From Platycnemis pennipes (taxonomy: Eukaryota > Arthropoda > Insecta > Odonata > Platycnemididae): a DNA stretch of 64,000 nt. The notes beneath the pieces were generated by a model. It was given only the letters and a program-made list of their open reading frames with translations. It was not told the origin of the DNA and ran no database searches. The stretch spans positions 40,394,354-40,458,353 of the forward strand of contig OW121849.1 of NCBI GenBank assembly GCA_933228895.1, in the 5' to 3' direction. Positions 19,304 through 32,310 of the stretch are shown here, in pieces. Position numbers and translations under genes: made by a program. The first letter of the stretch is position 1. Every line of letters starts with the position of its first letter.

Positions 19304-21030
19304 TGGTGCATAATAGCATAATATGGCAAAAAGACATGTGTAAAACGAATAGAAAAGAATATACAACTCATACCAATGCATGATAATAGAAGAATGGTTG
19401 CTTGTGGTGGTGACATTTGGTATAATTAAAAAAAATGAACAACTCTCTCATAGATAGAATACTGACACGCGCTATAGGGATGACAGAACGAGAAAGAACT
19501 GCAAAATACTGAATAATAAATACAGCAAAAGGTACTTTTACTATCTTTTGATAAAAGTACAGATTTTACTGCTATTGTAAATAAAATAATATATTGACAC
19601 GAATGTGTGTGCAAAAGATAAAAGGTAGAATACTATACTGACAATGCATTATGGCTAGTGAGTAGATCCCTTATACATGAAATGTGGATATATGAATGAA
19701 ATATAATATGATGATACGTTACAAACAGAGCCTTGAGGCTATTCATCCTTTTATATAAACTAATATGTAAAAAGGCCGATTAAAATATTTTTATCGGGCA
19801 AAGTTTATTATACTTAATAATATAAGATGCTTAAAGATTCATTAGTCTTAAATAAAAAATTTAAAAAATAATTGCTGTTTAACATGATGCAATCTTGATT
19901 ACTGATAATGAGGTAAGGATATAATTATAGCGTAATTTTAAATTATGTTTTTTTATCATATTTTGTGTGCCTTATTTGACTGCAGATTTCAATTATAGTA
20001 TGTTGTACTTATTGAAGTATGTAGATTAATTATGCATGGAACTATTTTCTGCAGGCTAGGTGAAAGAATCATTTAAAAAATTAAGGGCTCACAAAAAATA
20101 GAAAACTTGAAAAAAAAGGGCTATTATTTGAGTGAGTCAAATTAAACGCTTGTGCAATTCCAAGGAATGGGATCAAATACATTAGAGATAATCTTCACCG
20201 AAAGAATTTGAAGAGGCAGACAAGGTGCATTGAGTACGTATATAGTGGCAACTGTAATCTTAAGACACATCGTCACCGAAAAATCAAGACTTTGGAGAAG
20301 GGAGTGGAAGAAATGAAAAGAATCAATGACAGGAAAAGTGTAAACGAGTATGACTAAATATAGAAATAACTTAGGAAATGGGGTGCTTAGAATGAGAGAA
20401 TGAGGACAAGAAAGACAGAATTGGAGCAAGTTCATCCTTAGGAACCATTAACGATGAAATAAAATGATAGTAACATTAAATTCGAATTTTAATCAGAGCT
20501 TCAAGTTTTGAATGGTTTATTCAATCGTGATGAATATGAAAGCATCAAACTCTAATGTGAAAGAAAATACATTTATTTCAAATTCTAGCTACAAATCGAT
20601 GCACTATATTATCAATAATGTGTGCCAGAATTGCAATATTTTCTGTGTATGATACGTGAAATATTATATTTATTTATTCCTGCTTCTATACGGATTCATC
20701 AAATTGAAGTTACCCGAAATTCTCCACGCTTGAATGCGAAAAACATGTAAAATTGATTGTGATTTCACGGAGATTAAATATGAATAATTTACATAAACAT
20801 GCATTTACATTTATAACTGTTTTATTAGTTAAAGTTTGTTTATTTGCGTACGAAATATTTTTTAAGTTTTTCTTTCAGTAGAATATCTACTTTTCGCACG
20901 GTGCTTCCTTGCTGTTTAGTTTGGCATCTTTTTCTCATCTTTTATCACTTATTACAACCTTCCCAACCAGTAAAAAAATAAACTTAATGGCAATACGATC
21001 CTTGCGACATTTCTTTTTCAGAAGTCTAGG
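19304..21030. other. unassigned A+T-rich sequence
   Basis: No supported feature. The frame at 20142-20435 (minus, 97 codons) is in A+T-rich DNA and has no motif I recognise. Confidence 0.4.
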
Positions 21031-21930
21031 CTTTGATTCTGTCCGAGTCCCGAAAGTCTTTCTGTCCACCTGTCCTGCCACGGGCCACATCGAACAAATG
21101 TGGACGCGTACAGCTAACCATGAACGACAAAAACACGTTTGTGGGTGACGCGAGCACGGAGTAGGCGCAAAAACACGACTCCAACGAGGACCTTTGCGAG
21201 AAGTAAAAGGGAAAAGTGCGGTCTCTCAAGGAGAAGGAGAGGAAGAATGTGGGAAGAAGGGGATGGAGTGAACATAGTGGAGAAAAGGGTCGGGAGAGGA
21301 GAGAGTGGAGGCTAGAGGTCCCCTAAACTTTCCATTGGCGAAGCGGCGGAATGAGGTCGCGGACAATAGGAGCCAAGTGACCGGCGCGGGTGGTCACTCG
21401 TGCGGTCAGAGGAGTCGGTAAACTCCCGACGAAAGATTTCCGGTGGTGTGAGAGAGGGAGGTGTGGGAAGAGCGAGCGACAAGGTAGAACCCAGATCCGG
21501 AGGGTACGAAGCAGTCACACAAAAAGGGTCCAGTATCCCTTAGTCATTCGCTCGTGTCCTCGGAATTGTTCCGGGCGCGCGCGGACACTGAAAGAAGCGC
21601 TGGCCGAGATGAAAGCTGGAGGAAGAAGAGAGAGAGAAAGGATTAAGGTTGGACCGAAGGACGAGCTTCGGGAAAGGGCGCAATATGGAGTGTCGCGAAG
21701 GTGGCGCGTCCCTTGGGGTAAAGAGGATGAGGACGTCTTGGAGGGCAAGCGATGAGTGGACGGCAAGAAGCGAAGAGGCAACGTGGTGTGGGAGATGCAT
21801 ATTTTCGTCTTTGACAGCAGTCATAAATTCGTGGGGTGAGCTCAAGGAGCTTAATCCTCAGAGGGACTTGAAGGGGCGACCACCCTCGCGTCTTCTCCAC
21901 CTGCCGACTAGGCTCCCTTTATGAACTCAC
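21030..21930. other. G+C- and CpG-rich block
   Basis: About 900 bp of markedly higher G+C and frequent CG dinucleotides between A+T-rich flanks. Up to five overlapping frames of 85-120 codons are open on both strands, which is what composition alone would give. None has a recognisable domain. An unmethylated regulatory region or an exon of an unknown gene is possible but not supported. Confidence 0.4.
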
Positions 21931-24290
21931 AAAAATTTTCCGAGAAATCCCTTTTAAATGAAGACGTAGTTTCCAGAACTGACACTTCTTATATTCGAGA
22001 AGATATATTTTGGAAGGATCAGTTTTAGGGTGGCGGCATTGGATTCCTTTCTTTCGTCGTATTTCCGCTCAAAGCTAGATAGTTCAAAGGTAGCGAAAGG
22101 AACATAAAAATTCCAGCTTTCTTTTGTTGCAATTTAATTTAAAAAGTTAATTTAATATCTTAGAATTAACTCAATAACCATCCGAAATCCATCTTACAAC
22201 GGATATCTATACAGTATATAACCATTGAATAATAATATTAATACCTACATGTTGACAATGAAAAATAAAAGCATTCTTGAACAAAGTATTGGCAAATTCC
22301 GAACAAGTGAAGAGAAATTCAAAGATTAATTACGGAGTTGAGCCTGTAAACCTCATTGATAAGTGATTTTGGAACCTTATAGTTCCACCCTATATAATAT
22401 AGAAAATAGTATAGCACTGGAACATTAATTATTTTTTTAAGAGGCAATCGACTGCGACAAGAGAGCAATGCCATTGCTCTCTTGAAGACAAATATATAGT
22501 TGGGTACAGGAAGGAATTGTAGGAAAGGAGGTAGAAAGATGAGAAACGCGGTGTCGGAATCAGTATTAAATATTAACCAAAAGCTTCAATGTGCTAATAC
22601 TTCCATTCAACAGACGGAGTAATGGCTTTCAAAGGCTCTTAGCGTAGCCATAATATTAAGACTGTGAACCGGGGTTTCAGGGATGTACGCCAGTGATACA
22701 GCCTCCGTACCAACTCGCGTTGCCACATTGGATCAAATTAAGCAGCGGTAATTAACATACACCATTACAAACTAGAAAACAACAAGAGTATGTAATTTAA
22801 TTGCGGTGGTCTAATTTTTGCTCTCTCAGCGTCACCTCTTGAATTTATCATAAAAGCAGTCCTATTTTCGCTCAATGAAAATAACATAGCTTTAGCATAA
22901 TTATGGCGTTCCACTATTTCCATTATGCAATATTCACAGTGGTAAAATATTCTACATGGTAAATTCAATATTGCATGACAAGCTTTGTGAGCTACTTGTG
23001 ATTACACACAAATTAATTTTCTTCCGTTTGCCGCCTATTGGAACAATTTTTTCACGTATCCAAGGGTGCATAAAGTTCTGAGAAATAAAAATTCTTTTTA
23101 AAATTGCGCGTGAGACTCGATTAATTAAATTTTATGATACTCGGATAGTTATTGGCATTGAATACAAGGAACAATATGCACATGGATGGAAAAGTTATGA
23201 AAAAATTAACTTACGTGGAGGACATTGAAGTAGATAATATTTTTGCATTACATTATACAAGTGAAATTCAATCAATTTTAGAATAACATAATAACTGTAC
23301 TGACTTCGTTAAGTGGAGTAATATGGAGTGGATTGTAAAGCATAGATATATACAATTATTTAAAATTTTTGGATGTTGATTTTTAAAATCTTAGCTGGTA
23401 TTCCTTCAACATGCCAACATTTAATAGCGGTTAATTAAAACTCAAACATTTTCAGACATGAATTGTACGCAGTATATCGTTAATAAATTATGAGATGAAG
23501 CAATGATCACTGGAAATATCCATGTGAGATACCTTTCATCTCACTTGAGTGTTTCAAAGAACCCTAATGATGATGTTTCCAGCCTTTGCTTGTTTAATTT
23601 TGAGATAAATCATTTCACTGCATTTCATTTGATCCCTAACATTCCTCTTTATGGTATACGATTAACAAATTGCGAACCCTCGAAGCTCATTTTTAATAAC
23701 TCTACCACTAATTGATTTTTCTCTTTACTTAATCATTGTAATTACTATTAGTAATTTATCAACCTTAATGCATGGAAATGTAATTTGTGAACACATTACC
23801 GTAATTTAGGGTACTGCATTTACTTTTGTCTCCTCTTTCGGAGATAAGACTCCTGATTTCCTTCGCAGTAGCGACTTAACCGCTTACAGTTATATGGATC
23901 ACGAGAAAAATGATTGATCGTTTAAAATTTTTGGTTTGGAATGCTATTCGTCTACCAAATCGTGGACGATATGTATTTCAGCGAAAACTTTTAACGACGC
24001 AGAAATTATGTGCACTCCAGTTTTGATACGAATGACATATAAACAGTAAGGCCTACAATAAAATAATCACTCCGTGAATTTTCTTATTTAGTTTTGCGTT
24101 ATTCAAAAGTAAATTTAAATTGTTGAGACGCATTTTTGAATTTTTTTACAACCTTTCCTGCGCGAAAAATGCCGATTTCAGACGGTTCTCGAGAAAAGTA
24201 TCGAAATTGTTGACTCACAAGCCAAAATAAAGTTGTTCATACGTAACCAAAGCTTAAACAAATGTCAAATAGTAAGTACCAGCTGAATCC
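21931..24290. other. unassigned A+T-rich sequence
   Basis: Nothing recognised except the hairpin at 22458-22484. Confidence 0.4.
22458..22484. repeat. perfect 13-bp inverted repeat, 1-base centre
   Basis: CAAGAGAGCAATG is followed by a single C and then its exact reverse complement. There is no associated coding sequence; it may be a cruciform or part of an unrecognised element. Confidence 0.8.
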
Positions 24291-25000
24291 TTTCACCGCT
24301 CGTGTATCTGCCGTCAGCTGTGCGATGCGCTAAAATCAACTCGACCGCCATAAACCCGGGAGGCGGGTTGGGCGTACTCGCCCGCGGCGGAAAATCCTAA
24401 CGGTTCTCCACTCCAGAAAGGGGTAATTCGTTTGCCGCCGCCTGCGAGGATGCAGTTTGTAAAAACATTTCGGTCTAATGTGAGGCACGAGAGCGAAAGC
24501 GTGACCAAATCCGACAAGTCTCCTCGCCCACGTCTCCCCTCTCTCAGAATGCAGAAATGAGCGCCATATCTCACTGGGCGCATGGGCTAAAGGCAGAACG
24601 AGGCTACGGGAGGAGTAAGAAGATGGGCCGGGCTTTCAGAGGCGCGTAACGGTACACCCCGTTTTTTTTTAAACTCTGCCGCTCCCGAAGAAGGGTAAAT
24701 GGGCTAGGGTCTTCCATTCCCTTGCCCCGGGTTATTCTTCAACCTTTTCGCCTTCCCAGAGCATAATTGTACCCCGTTACCATCCATCCAGTTCCTAATT
24801 TTTTTCTCTCCCAAACCCTTCGACTCGCAAGTAGGGCAGATGTTTCTCCAGGGGAGTGCCATGACGCAAAATGATGCCAAACTATTGTCTAGCTGAAGAC
24901 GCACGCACCGACGCGTTCGGTGAACGCGCTGGGGAAGATGAACTGCGGTCATTTCTGACCTTAAGAGAGGTTTTATGGTTTTGACATTTGTAAACCCCGT
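24291..25000. other. G+C-richer block
   Basis: Raised G+C with frames of 80-90 codons on the minus strand (24314-24583, 24704-24952) that contain no known motif. Confidence 0.35.
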
Positions 25001-25815
25001 GCACGGGAAACCACACGGAGCGCACTAACTGGATTGTGCACCGTTATCTCTCCGTAATTTGGTTCAACCTTACCATGTCAATACCACGCGCCAAGGTGAC
25101 GTCAAAGTTGATAATGCCTCGTTGGCCCCACTAGCTTTTTACGATGTTAAGGCTTACCATGATTGAAAATCGCACGAGTGTACGCAAGTTGGCACTAAAC
25201 CCTGATAAGCTTTTCTATAATGGTTGAGTTACCATGGTTGGCGCTAGTTACTGGAATTTTTAGCTCGCGTATACGCAAGTTAGTCGAAAGAAGGTTTGTT
25301 TTGAAAAAGGAAGTGGAAATGGAGGTAGAGTGTTTTAAGACGAAGAGACCGAATCGCATTATATGGATCGGAAATGATTCTTACTGATAACGATATTTAT
25401 TTGATCACACCTGTGCTGGTAACTATCCCAGAATCCACTGACTATCTCGGAGATAAGACTGACCTCCAGTCCATCATGGGAAAATAATTTTAGAAGATAA
25501 TTGTTGGTTGGCATTCATCGAAATACATTTTAAAAGAAAGACATTTCCCTATGAAACTGTATGGAAATTCGACAAAATAGCTACATCTAAGCTACAATAC
25601 TCTGCCAGTTTTCGGAATCCTTACGAGATAAAGTTCTTTCACTGCCCCACTCTCCATTGTTATTTTGAATTATTTTTACTCTCCGTCAGATGCATCTGTG
25701 ACATGTCACTAGCGTCTTTGCGACGGTTTTGGGTAGGCCGTGCAAACGCAAGTTAGTTTTTGTCGCCATATTAACCATCATTATATCGTAATAATGTCAA
25801 CAGGGCAGAGCCAAT
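25001..25815. other. unassigned sequence
   Basis: No supported feature. The frame at 25508-25756 has no motif. Confidence 0.4.
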
Positions 25816-25819
25816 AGGC

Positions 25820-26020
25820 AATACTTTTTGCTGGTAAACCAAACCGGACCAAATTTGAGTGCTTTGTTGAGAGCATTCGAGTTCAGGACTCCGTCCGTTG
25901 GATGAGCCTTAAAGCCATGGTCCCTTTGGTGCCTTTCGTAAATTGCAGGCTGAATATGACGCCGAGTTTCTCTCCACTTTTTACTCATTATCCTTCTATT
26001 TTTTTCTTTGTACCTCTCCT
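25820..26020 (+). mobile_element. SINE (family A), head lost
   Basis: The body is recognisable from TTTGAGTGCTTTGTTGAG, TCCGTCCGTTGGATGAG, TCCCTTTGGTGCCTTTCG and GACGCCGAGTTTCTCT, in the order seen at 18962. The tRNA-like head is missing or too diverged to see. Confidence 0.7.
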
Positions 26021-26189
26021 CCCCATTTGAAGTGCCTATAAGTACGGATACAGACTTGAAAACACAGATCAGGATGCCTCAAACGGAGGAATTTAACACA
26101 TTGAAGCAGATCCACTTAGTGGCTCGTCTGTAATATTTATATACGCTCCAGACGACACGCATGTGCAGATGAGCACATACTTGAAAACA

Positions 26190-26270
26190 AAGATGGCTCC
26201 GTTGTAATGCAAAAGCTTTCTCTGCATAAAAAATATACTAGGTTCGAATCCCGGGTGAAGCGTCTATAAA
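26190..26270 (+). repeat. tRNA-like SINE head
   Basis: A perfect B box GGTTCGAATCC near 26242 with ATGGCTCCG upstream at about A-box distance. No acceptor stem pairs, so not a working tRNA gene. Confidence 0.4.
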
Positions 26271-26519
26271 TACCTACCAACATGATCGAAGTGGAATTTT
26301 TAAAAAAGCTGTACCCCGCGGGAGATCACTGTTGATCCAATAAGTCCCCTCAAACCTCTATGTCGAAGTATCCAAGCTCCTTCTGTCTAGCATAAAAAAA
26401 GATCCAACATACCTGTCGAACACAGCATTGCGTTAATTTCAAAATTACCCTGAAACACTGCTAATGTACGTGAAAAAAAATGATTCTTAACTTGGCGCAC
26501 ACCAATATTTGGACCAGAT

Positions 26520-26605
26520 TAGTGTGCTATCTGTATTACTTGCTTCCCATTCGCAAGATCCGGGTTTGAAACTCGGCAGTGCAAAATTAATCGAGAATAA
26601 TGTTT
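26520..26605 (+). repeat. tRNA-like SINE head, diverged
   Basis: TTGCTTCCCATTCGCAAGAT and GGGTTTGAAACTCGGCAGTG parallel the GGCCTCCCATCC...GGTTCGATTCCCGGCAG head of family A. The body is not recognisable. Confidence 0.5.
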
Positions 26606-27100
26606 TTGGCAAAAAATCATGATTCTTGAAAATTACTTAATAACGCACTCTATTTGGAGACGTTACTTGTAAATAAATTGCATTAAAGTAATTAATCGTA
26701 ACTAAGCCTTTACATTTCATGGAACTTCAAATTATAATTGTCAACTTGCTGGTAAAAAATTGTAAAAATAACTTTGAGAGTAACGCGCATATATCAAAGA
26801 GTCATTATGAAGTTTCTCACATTGATTTTATCAGACTTCCAACACCAGCTGATGTTATGGCGTGGACCAGCGATTTTTTTAAATTCTCTAGGAAGGGGGA
26901 AAATAGGGAAAAATAGGTAACAATTTGTGCACTCCATTAAAATACAACACCAAAGAAATTGTAGGACACAACGACAAACGGACTCGAATTCGTGGTTAAG
27001 CTAAGGTTTGACTAAAATCTGAAATAGAATTCTTGGAAAAATGTAAGGATTACATTTTCCAAAAAGGCAATACAGGAACGTAAAGAGTCTCGCTACCACA
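26606..27100. other. unassigned A+T-rich sequence
   Basis: Nothing recognised. Confidence 0.4.
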
Positions 27101-28400
27101 GAGATTCATAAATCGCGCTTAACCAGCTGTGGGTGCGTTGGGGAAGGCAGATTTTTCTCTCGAGGGGCAATATTGTGAGGGTCTCCCCAGAGAAAGCAGT
27201 GGGACGTCTCCGCGGGAGAGTTGAAGAGAGCAAATTGTTTTCTTATGTCGTGGGATGCGACGTCCATTAAGCACTCGTTCCCAGTTCCCCACCTCAATGG
27301 CATCAAGTTGCCGTTGCCGTGTTTCCCTTCCGCAGCTATTAAGACCCGATTCCCCGCGATGTGTTATTTATCGTCATGCGTCTCTTACTGAGAGAGTGAG
27401 TGATATGTTTGAGAGACCTATGGGGAGAAGCTGTGCTTGCAGCAAGCGAGCCTCCGTCATTGAAAAAATATTTGTATAAATGTATATATCCTTCGTGGCA
27501 TTCGCCTCGCCGCCTTTTCGATCCGCTTGGCATGCAGCAATAAATTAATACTTTCTCCGAGTGACCAAGGACGATATCCCAACGCTTGATTGCAAAGCTC
27601 ATCTCGCAATAGTCATGTGAACTCTTGTGATTATGGCGGCAAGGAATTTGTTTCCACTTCGTGCATTGAAATGTCAGTGGCTCTCATAACAGTTGGTCAC
27701 GCACCGCAGTGAACCGAAGGAAACGAAACGCTTTGTACTGTCCCTTACAAATGAACCTGAGCATAGCTCTGCTTCTCCTTGATACGAATGTTTAACTTTT
27801 AGAATTGTTCACAGAGGAACGCTGTGGCTCAGAAATTTGAGTTGATGCTACATTTGTTCAGAAGTACATTTATATCGAAAGGTAAGGGCTTGTAAGGCCC
27901 ATTTTATCTTACTAGACGTTAAACCTAAGGTATATTAGACATTTCGGCCGTATATTATCAGTAATCACACTTTTTTGCAAGAAGAGGAGAGTATTTTGTA
28001 GAACTTTTTCACATTGGCTCAGAGGTGGTTTAATAGAGCTGAGTTAATAAATTCTCTGACACTTGAGTGACACTAGAGAAGCGTTGTACAACTTATCTGC
28101 ATAGGAATCACTGAGTCTTACATCAGGATATTTCGTTTACATACTCGTGGATCAATATAAACCGAAAAAATAGTATCCTGAGATGTAGAGGACAATTCCT
28201 CTTTTCAAAACCTCTCAGAATTTCCTCTAACTTTTAGAAATTCTGCAAAGCCTGCGATGCGTGAAAGGTCAATGTAAATAAGATATATGACCTTCCTCTT
28301 TACTCAGCTTTGAAGGCAAGCGCAATAAAATATCAGTGACTCAGACCTTTTAGTGAATTTTCGTTGAGAGAGGAGCGTAAAGGAGTTGTTACGATGGATA
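27101..28400. other. unassigned; G+C-richer at 27100-27610
   Basis: Overlapping frames at 27106-27306, 27255-27479 and 27339-27602 have no motif. The remainder is A+T-rich with nothing recognised. Confidence 0.4.
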
Positions 28401-29065
28401 GAACGACATATATGCATTGTATCGTAATGTCCCACCACCGTGCTCCGTTGTAGTATTCTCTGCCGAAGATCGTGTTTATAACTCTCTGTTCATCATATCG
28501 CATCTCACCGTAGGCACTTCCACCCCTCCCAATTACCCAATGACCTGGTCGAGTGCTACCTCTCCACCGTATTCAATCCCCAACTCTCTCATTCAGTTTC
28601 AGATCTGACACTCACCTCTCCGGCCTCCCCATCCCCGCCCCTTCAACCCTTTTGTCTATTCAATCGACCGGAGGCGAGAGTGAGAGAGAGAGAGAGAGGA
28701 TAGAGACGTAGCGGACACACCCGAGGAATTTCAAGTTCAAAACCCAATCCTTGACCGACCTCTGCTCTTTGCCGCTCAGCCCTCTCCTGCATGCTGTCTC
28801 CCACCTCCACGATCTTCCCATTATATTCCTTACGCGCGGCCTCGACCCCACTAACCCCCTTCCTCTCTCTCCCTGTCCCCCTCCTGCAAGTTTCCGTCCT
28901 CTTTCCACCCCCACTTCCTCCTCCCCTTCTCAGCCATCGGATCAAGCTCTCACCCACTCCTACGCATCCAGATTTTCCATGCATTCATTCCCATTCCTCA
29001 TTCCCACGCAACTCTTTCATAACAAACACTCTGGCATCAGCTTTCTTCCTCTAAGACATAATTGC
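28401..29065. other. pyrimidine-rich block with a GA microsatellite
   Basis: The plus strand is strongly C+T-rich from about 28500 to 29020, interrupted by a GAGAGA run at about 28679-28698. Long overlapping open frames (28643-28984 minus, 28751-29101 plus) are explained by this bias; none shows a known domain. Confidence 0.45.
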
Positions 29066-29150
29066 GTCTGCATCTACATTTTACGCCCCCTGCTATCATA
29101 AGGGCGTGTGGCAGGAGGTGATATGTTACTGGGTGTAAAGTTGAGTTTTA
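29066..29150 (-). mobile_element. LINE family B 3' tail
   Basis: Reads CATCTACAT, then CCCCTGCTATCATAAGGGC and GTGTGGCAGGAGGTGA. This is the reversed tail plus the conserved 3' hairpin of family B. Only the terminal part is present. Confidence 0.6.
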
Positions 29151-30055
29151 GCTGAAAGAAACTTTGTTTATTTAGTATGGTATACAATTTTTTTGGAGTA
29201 ATTGTGCTCCGTTTGCGTTGCAGCCGTGTATTGTGCGTGGATAAACTAATTCTTGTAATGCTTGGTCTGGCAGTTTATTTCTCTAAAATTAGTCACTTTT
29301 TTATGTCCAACTTATGTAGTGATGGGGTAGAAATATGTCAGCATTGGATTCGTGAGATTTGTATTTTTAACTTTAAACTTTAAGTAGGTAACTTTAAATA
29401 AGAGAAGTCATTCAGGCTTTTCAATTGATAGCAATCACATGTTAATACTATTTTCATTTTCACGCAGATATTCTGACTAGGGCAACTAAAATTTAATTCT
29501 TTCCTTCGATTAATAATTTACTACCAATCTTGTGGATAATAGCATTTTTGTTCATATATTATTTCTGCTTAAACTATCCATAAATGGCTCTGTTACATGA
29601 TAGGTTTTCTCCTATTTTATGCCCTAGTCCATTGTGGAAAAACGTCCTGGCATTACTCAAGGATTATCTGATGGAGTACTCAAATGTAATTTACCGAGAA
29701 AAGAAAAAAGATCCAGGGGAATTTTAAAGAAGACAAAAAAAAAATATTAAGGGATTTTGAAGCCTATCGGGTACAAATTTGTGTTAACTGAAAGGGGTAA
29801 TTAAGTCAGCTATATAATTAAGGGATGTAAAGGATTATTACATAGACGGGAAAAAGGAAGAATGAGTCGGCTTTTTTTAACCTTGTGAAGAGATCGAAAA
29901 GCATGATGAACTTGAATAAATTTTTCTTAAGGAGGAAGACTCATAAGAAGAGGAAATTAAGTTGATTAATCATTGGTTTTGATTGACAGAGAATAAGGTT
30001 GGCATGAATACTAAATCCTTGGCGTTCCATCTGGGGGACATAAAAGGTTATTTCA
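29151..30055. other. unassigned A+T-rich sequence
   Basis: Nothing recognised. Confidence 0.4.
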
Positions 30056-30059
30056 TGAT

Positions 30060-30650
30060 GCATCTACATCTACTTAATACCTTGCAAGTCAACATAACGG
30101 TGTGTGAGAATGAGTGTATTTACACCGAACATGCGTTGCATAATATGCATTACAAGGATTAGTTATTATATTCTAGTCTAAACTTCACAATTAAAAGTTA
30201 AAATAGGAGAGCAAGCATGCCAAAACATGTTAGTTGGGCAAGCTTAAGTCCTCATACCAAAATGCAGCTACCCATACCATCTTATTGATGAAGTTGTTTT
30301 TATGCTCTTGGATATATTTACAGCTATTCATATCCAAAATTGTACGTGAAAAGAAGGTCATTTTTAATCTGTCAGTTTGGCAATCAATTTTTCTAATTTT
30401 GTAATTATGGTCCAGTCTACCATAGTAAGTTGGGGTTCGCAAAATATTTTTGACGTCATTACAGAAAATATTATCTTTGAATTTATTTAGGAGATTAAGT
30501 CTAAATTTCAACCTACTGTCTGATAATGATTCCCATTTTAGTGAACCTAATAGACTGGGGACTGATAATGGAAACAATAATTTCTTAGAGTACTTCAAGA
30601 TCATAGCAGTACAACTTATAGATGGGACGTAAATTTGTTGTCCCCGGGAG
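30060..30650 (-). mobile_element. LINE family B 3' end, 5'-truncated
   Basis: Minus strand. The frame 30694-30230 contains SDSRLKFRLNLLNKF, NDVKNILRTPTYYGRLDHNY, KIRKIDCQTDRLKMTFFSRT and ILDMNSCKYIQ, matching 16940-17165. The end carries the tail CATCTACATCTAC and part of the hairpin at 30078-30110. Upstream of about 30560 similarity fades, with a short SVPSLLGSLKW segment still alignable. Confidence 0.8.
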
Positions 30651-31558
30651 GATTTAGTATAAGGTTGGCTGACCCGGCATCGGGTTTTCCTCATTTTTCT
30701 AAAATTCTTACTAATACCGCTTACAACTTATCCTTAACACTGTCAACAATCTCACTTCCTAGTCTCAAAGAGATCTATTACTTAATCGCTGAGCTAAAAT
30801 TGTAAGTAAAACACGTCTTATGTCCATGAGATAGTGGATCAATAGTTGGCAACCCTGCTAACAGAATGCATCGCCACAATCTGCACCATTTCCTCTCATC
30901 ACCGACCGATCATCCCTCTTCCTAGCCGACGCCAAACCTATCGGTCCCTTCTGCCAACGCCCCCATTACCACCCTACCCCCTTCTACCCCACCCGCCCGC
31001 ACTCCCCTTCCCGTGACTGCTCTAACAACGCCACTCCCATCCAGGAAAGATTACTGAAGCGGCTGGAGAGACGAGGTCCTCTCAACTCCTCCTGCCCCCC
31101 CCCCACCTCCCTCAAAGACCATTTCCTGGAAAATAACGGGGGCCCGGAAGGTGGGGTTTGGACTCAAGTGGTGCGAGAATTTTCCCGAAAGGATTCTTCC
31201 GAAGCGGTCGAGGTGTAAAAAAAAAGGGTGCGTATGGCGTCGGGAAAGGGTTTTCTGTGCAGACGGTCGAGAGGGTTGAGGAAGGGAGTTGGGAGCGGTT
31301 CCTACTTAAGTGAAGGGTTGGGGAAGTGAGTAAGAGTAAGGATTCCGACCTCAAGGGCAAAGCCGAAAGGTATGCGGGCGTGTGCGGGTGTATATGCGTG
31401 TATGAGGGAACAATGGCGCTAACTAACTGGCGGACTCGTCACGTTATTCCCAACACCTGAAAATAGGGGAGAGAGTTAACTCTCGGAGCTGGGGACTGTC
31501 CCGTGTTTGTTGTTCCTGCTTCTGGCTGCCGTTGTTGCCCTTGCTCGGACTGTGAGAC

Positions 31559-31600
<42 letters not shown>

Positions 31601-32100
31601 GGAGAGAAACGTGGGAGGGGAGTTGGTGAATCTCCAAGGTCCCGTTAAGCAGGAATTTATTCCCCCTCCATAAAAGAGACCGCTCAAAGAACGGATGGGA
31701 GATCCTCAGTCGTAATTTATCCTTTTGTTGTGATTTCAGCGCGGGAACCTCTCCTCCGTTGACGCGAGACCGTAAAACGTGATTGGGTGCAATCTGGGCG
31801 ATGTTTTGACTCGAGGATAAGTGGGTCAATATGTCCCCGGCCGCGCCACACTTCACCCCTTTCTCAACGCTAGCTTTCCCTTTCTTTCATTCTCCTTTCA
31901 ATTCCGTCTGTCACTCTCCTGCTCAAGACACTTTCAAACCCTTCTCCTCAACCCTACTCCACTAATACGTGTGCTCCTCTTCCGGAAATCATTTCTATCT
32001 AAGAAAAAATATGCATTATTATTGTAATATTGTATATAATATCTCAACGAGCACAGAATGTCACATAGGAAGATCGAAGTTAAATCCCATAAATAACATT
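30651..32100. other. G+C-rich block with (GA)18
   Basis: From about 30880 to 31860 the DNA is G+C-rich, C-rich on the plus strand before 31110 and G/A-rich after. It includes a perfect (GA)18 run at 31561-31596. Frames on the minus strand (31112-31360, 31439-31687, 31476-31856) include the translated GA repeat and show no domain. Pyrimidine-rich DNA continues to about 31980. Confidence 0.45.
31561..31596 (+). repeat. (GA)18 microsatellite
   Basis: Eighteen perfect GA units. Such runs can bind GAGA-type factors in insects, but no gene is visible beside it. Confidence 0.95.
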
Positions 32101-32105
32101 GGGGA

Positions 32106-32310
32106 GCGTGGTAGCCTAGTGGGTAGAGCGTTTGGCTACTGATCGAAGGGTCCCGGGTTCAAATCCGGGTGTGGCCTTTGGACGCCCCTGAACAAAAAAT
32201 CTCGGAGTGCGAGGCCCAGGGAAAGAAATTGGCCCCCCTACCCTGAATGTGTAAACTTCACACGCCTGTGGCTAAGTCCGGGGTGAGCTCTACCCTCACC
32301 TATCAAAACC
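32106..32310 (+). mobile_element. tRNA-derived SINE of a second family (family C)
   Basis: The head has a near-consensus A box TAGCCTAGTGGG (32112-32123) and B box GGTTCAAATCC, with a 5-bp anticodon-like stem around a 7-base loop CTACTGA. The acceptor stem does not pair, so it is a SINE or tRNA pseudogene rather than a tRNA gene. The body (TCTCGGAGTGCGAGGCCCAG, then TTCACACGCCTGTGGCTAAG, then GTGAGCTCTACCCTCACC) does not match family A. The 3' boundary and target duplication are not clear. Confidence 0.65.

Noticed and set aside
21390..21924. Several 85-120 codon open frames in the G+C-rich block
   Set aside because: They overlap on both strands, show no domain, and are expected from low stop-codon density in G+C-rich DNA.
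28643..29101. Proline/serine-rich open frames
   Set aside because: They are translations of a pyrimidine-rich tract and of its complement; no motif or start context supports them.
32106..32178. Possible functional tRNA gene
   Set aside because: A and B boxes and an anticodon-like stem are present, but the acceptor stem does not pair and no Pol III T-run terminator follows directly; a SINE head fits better.
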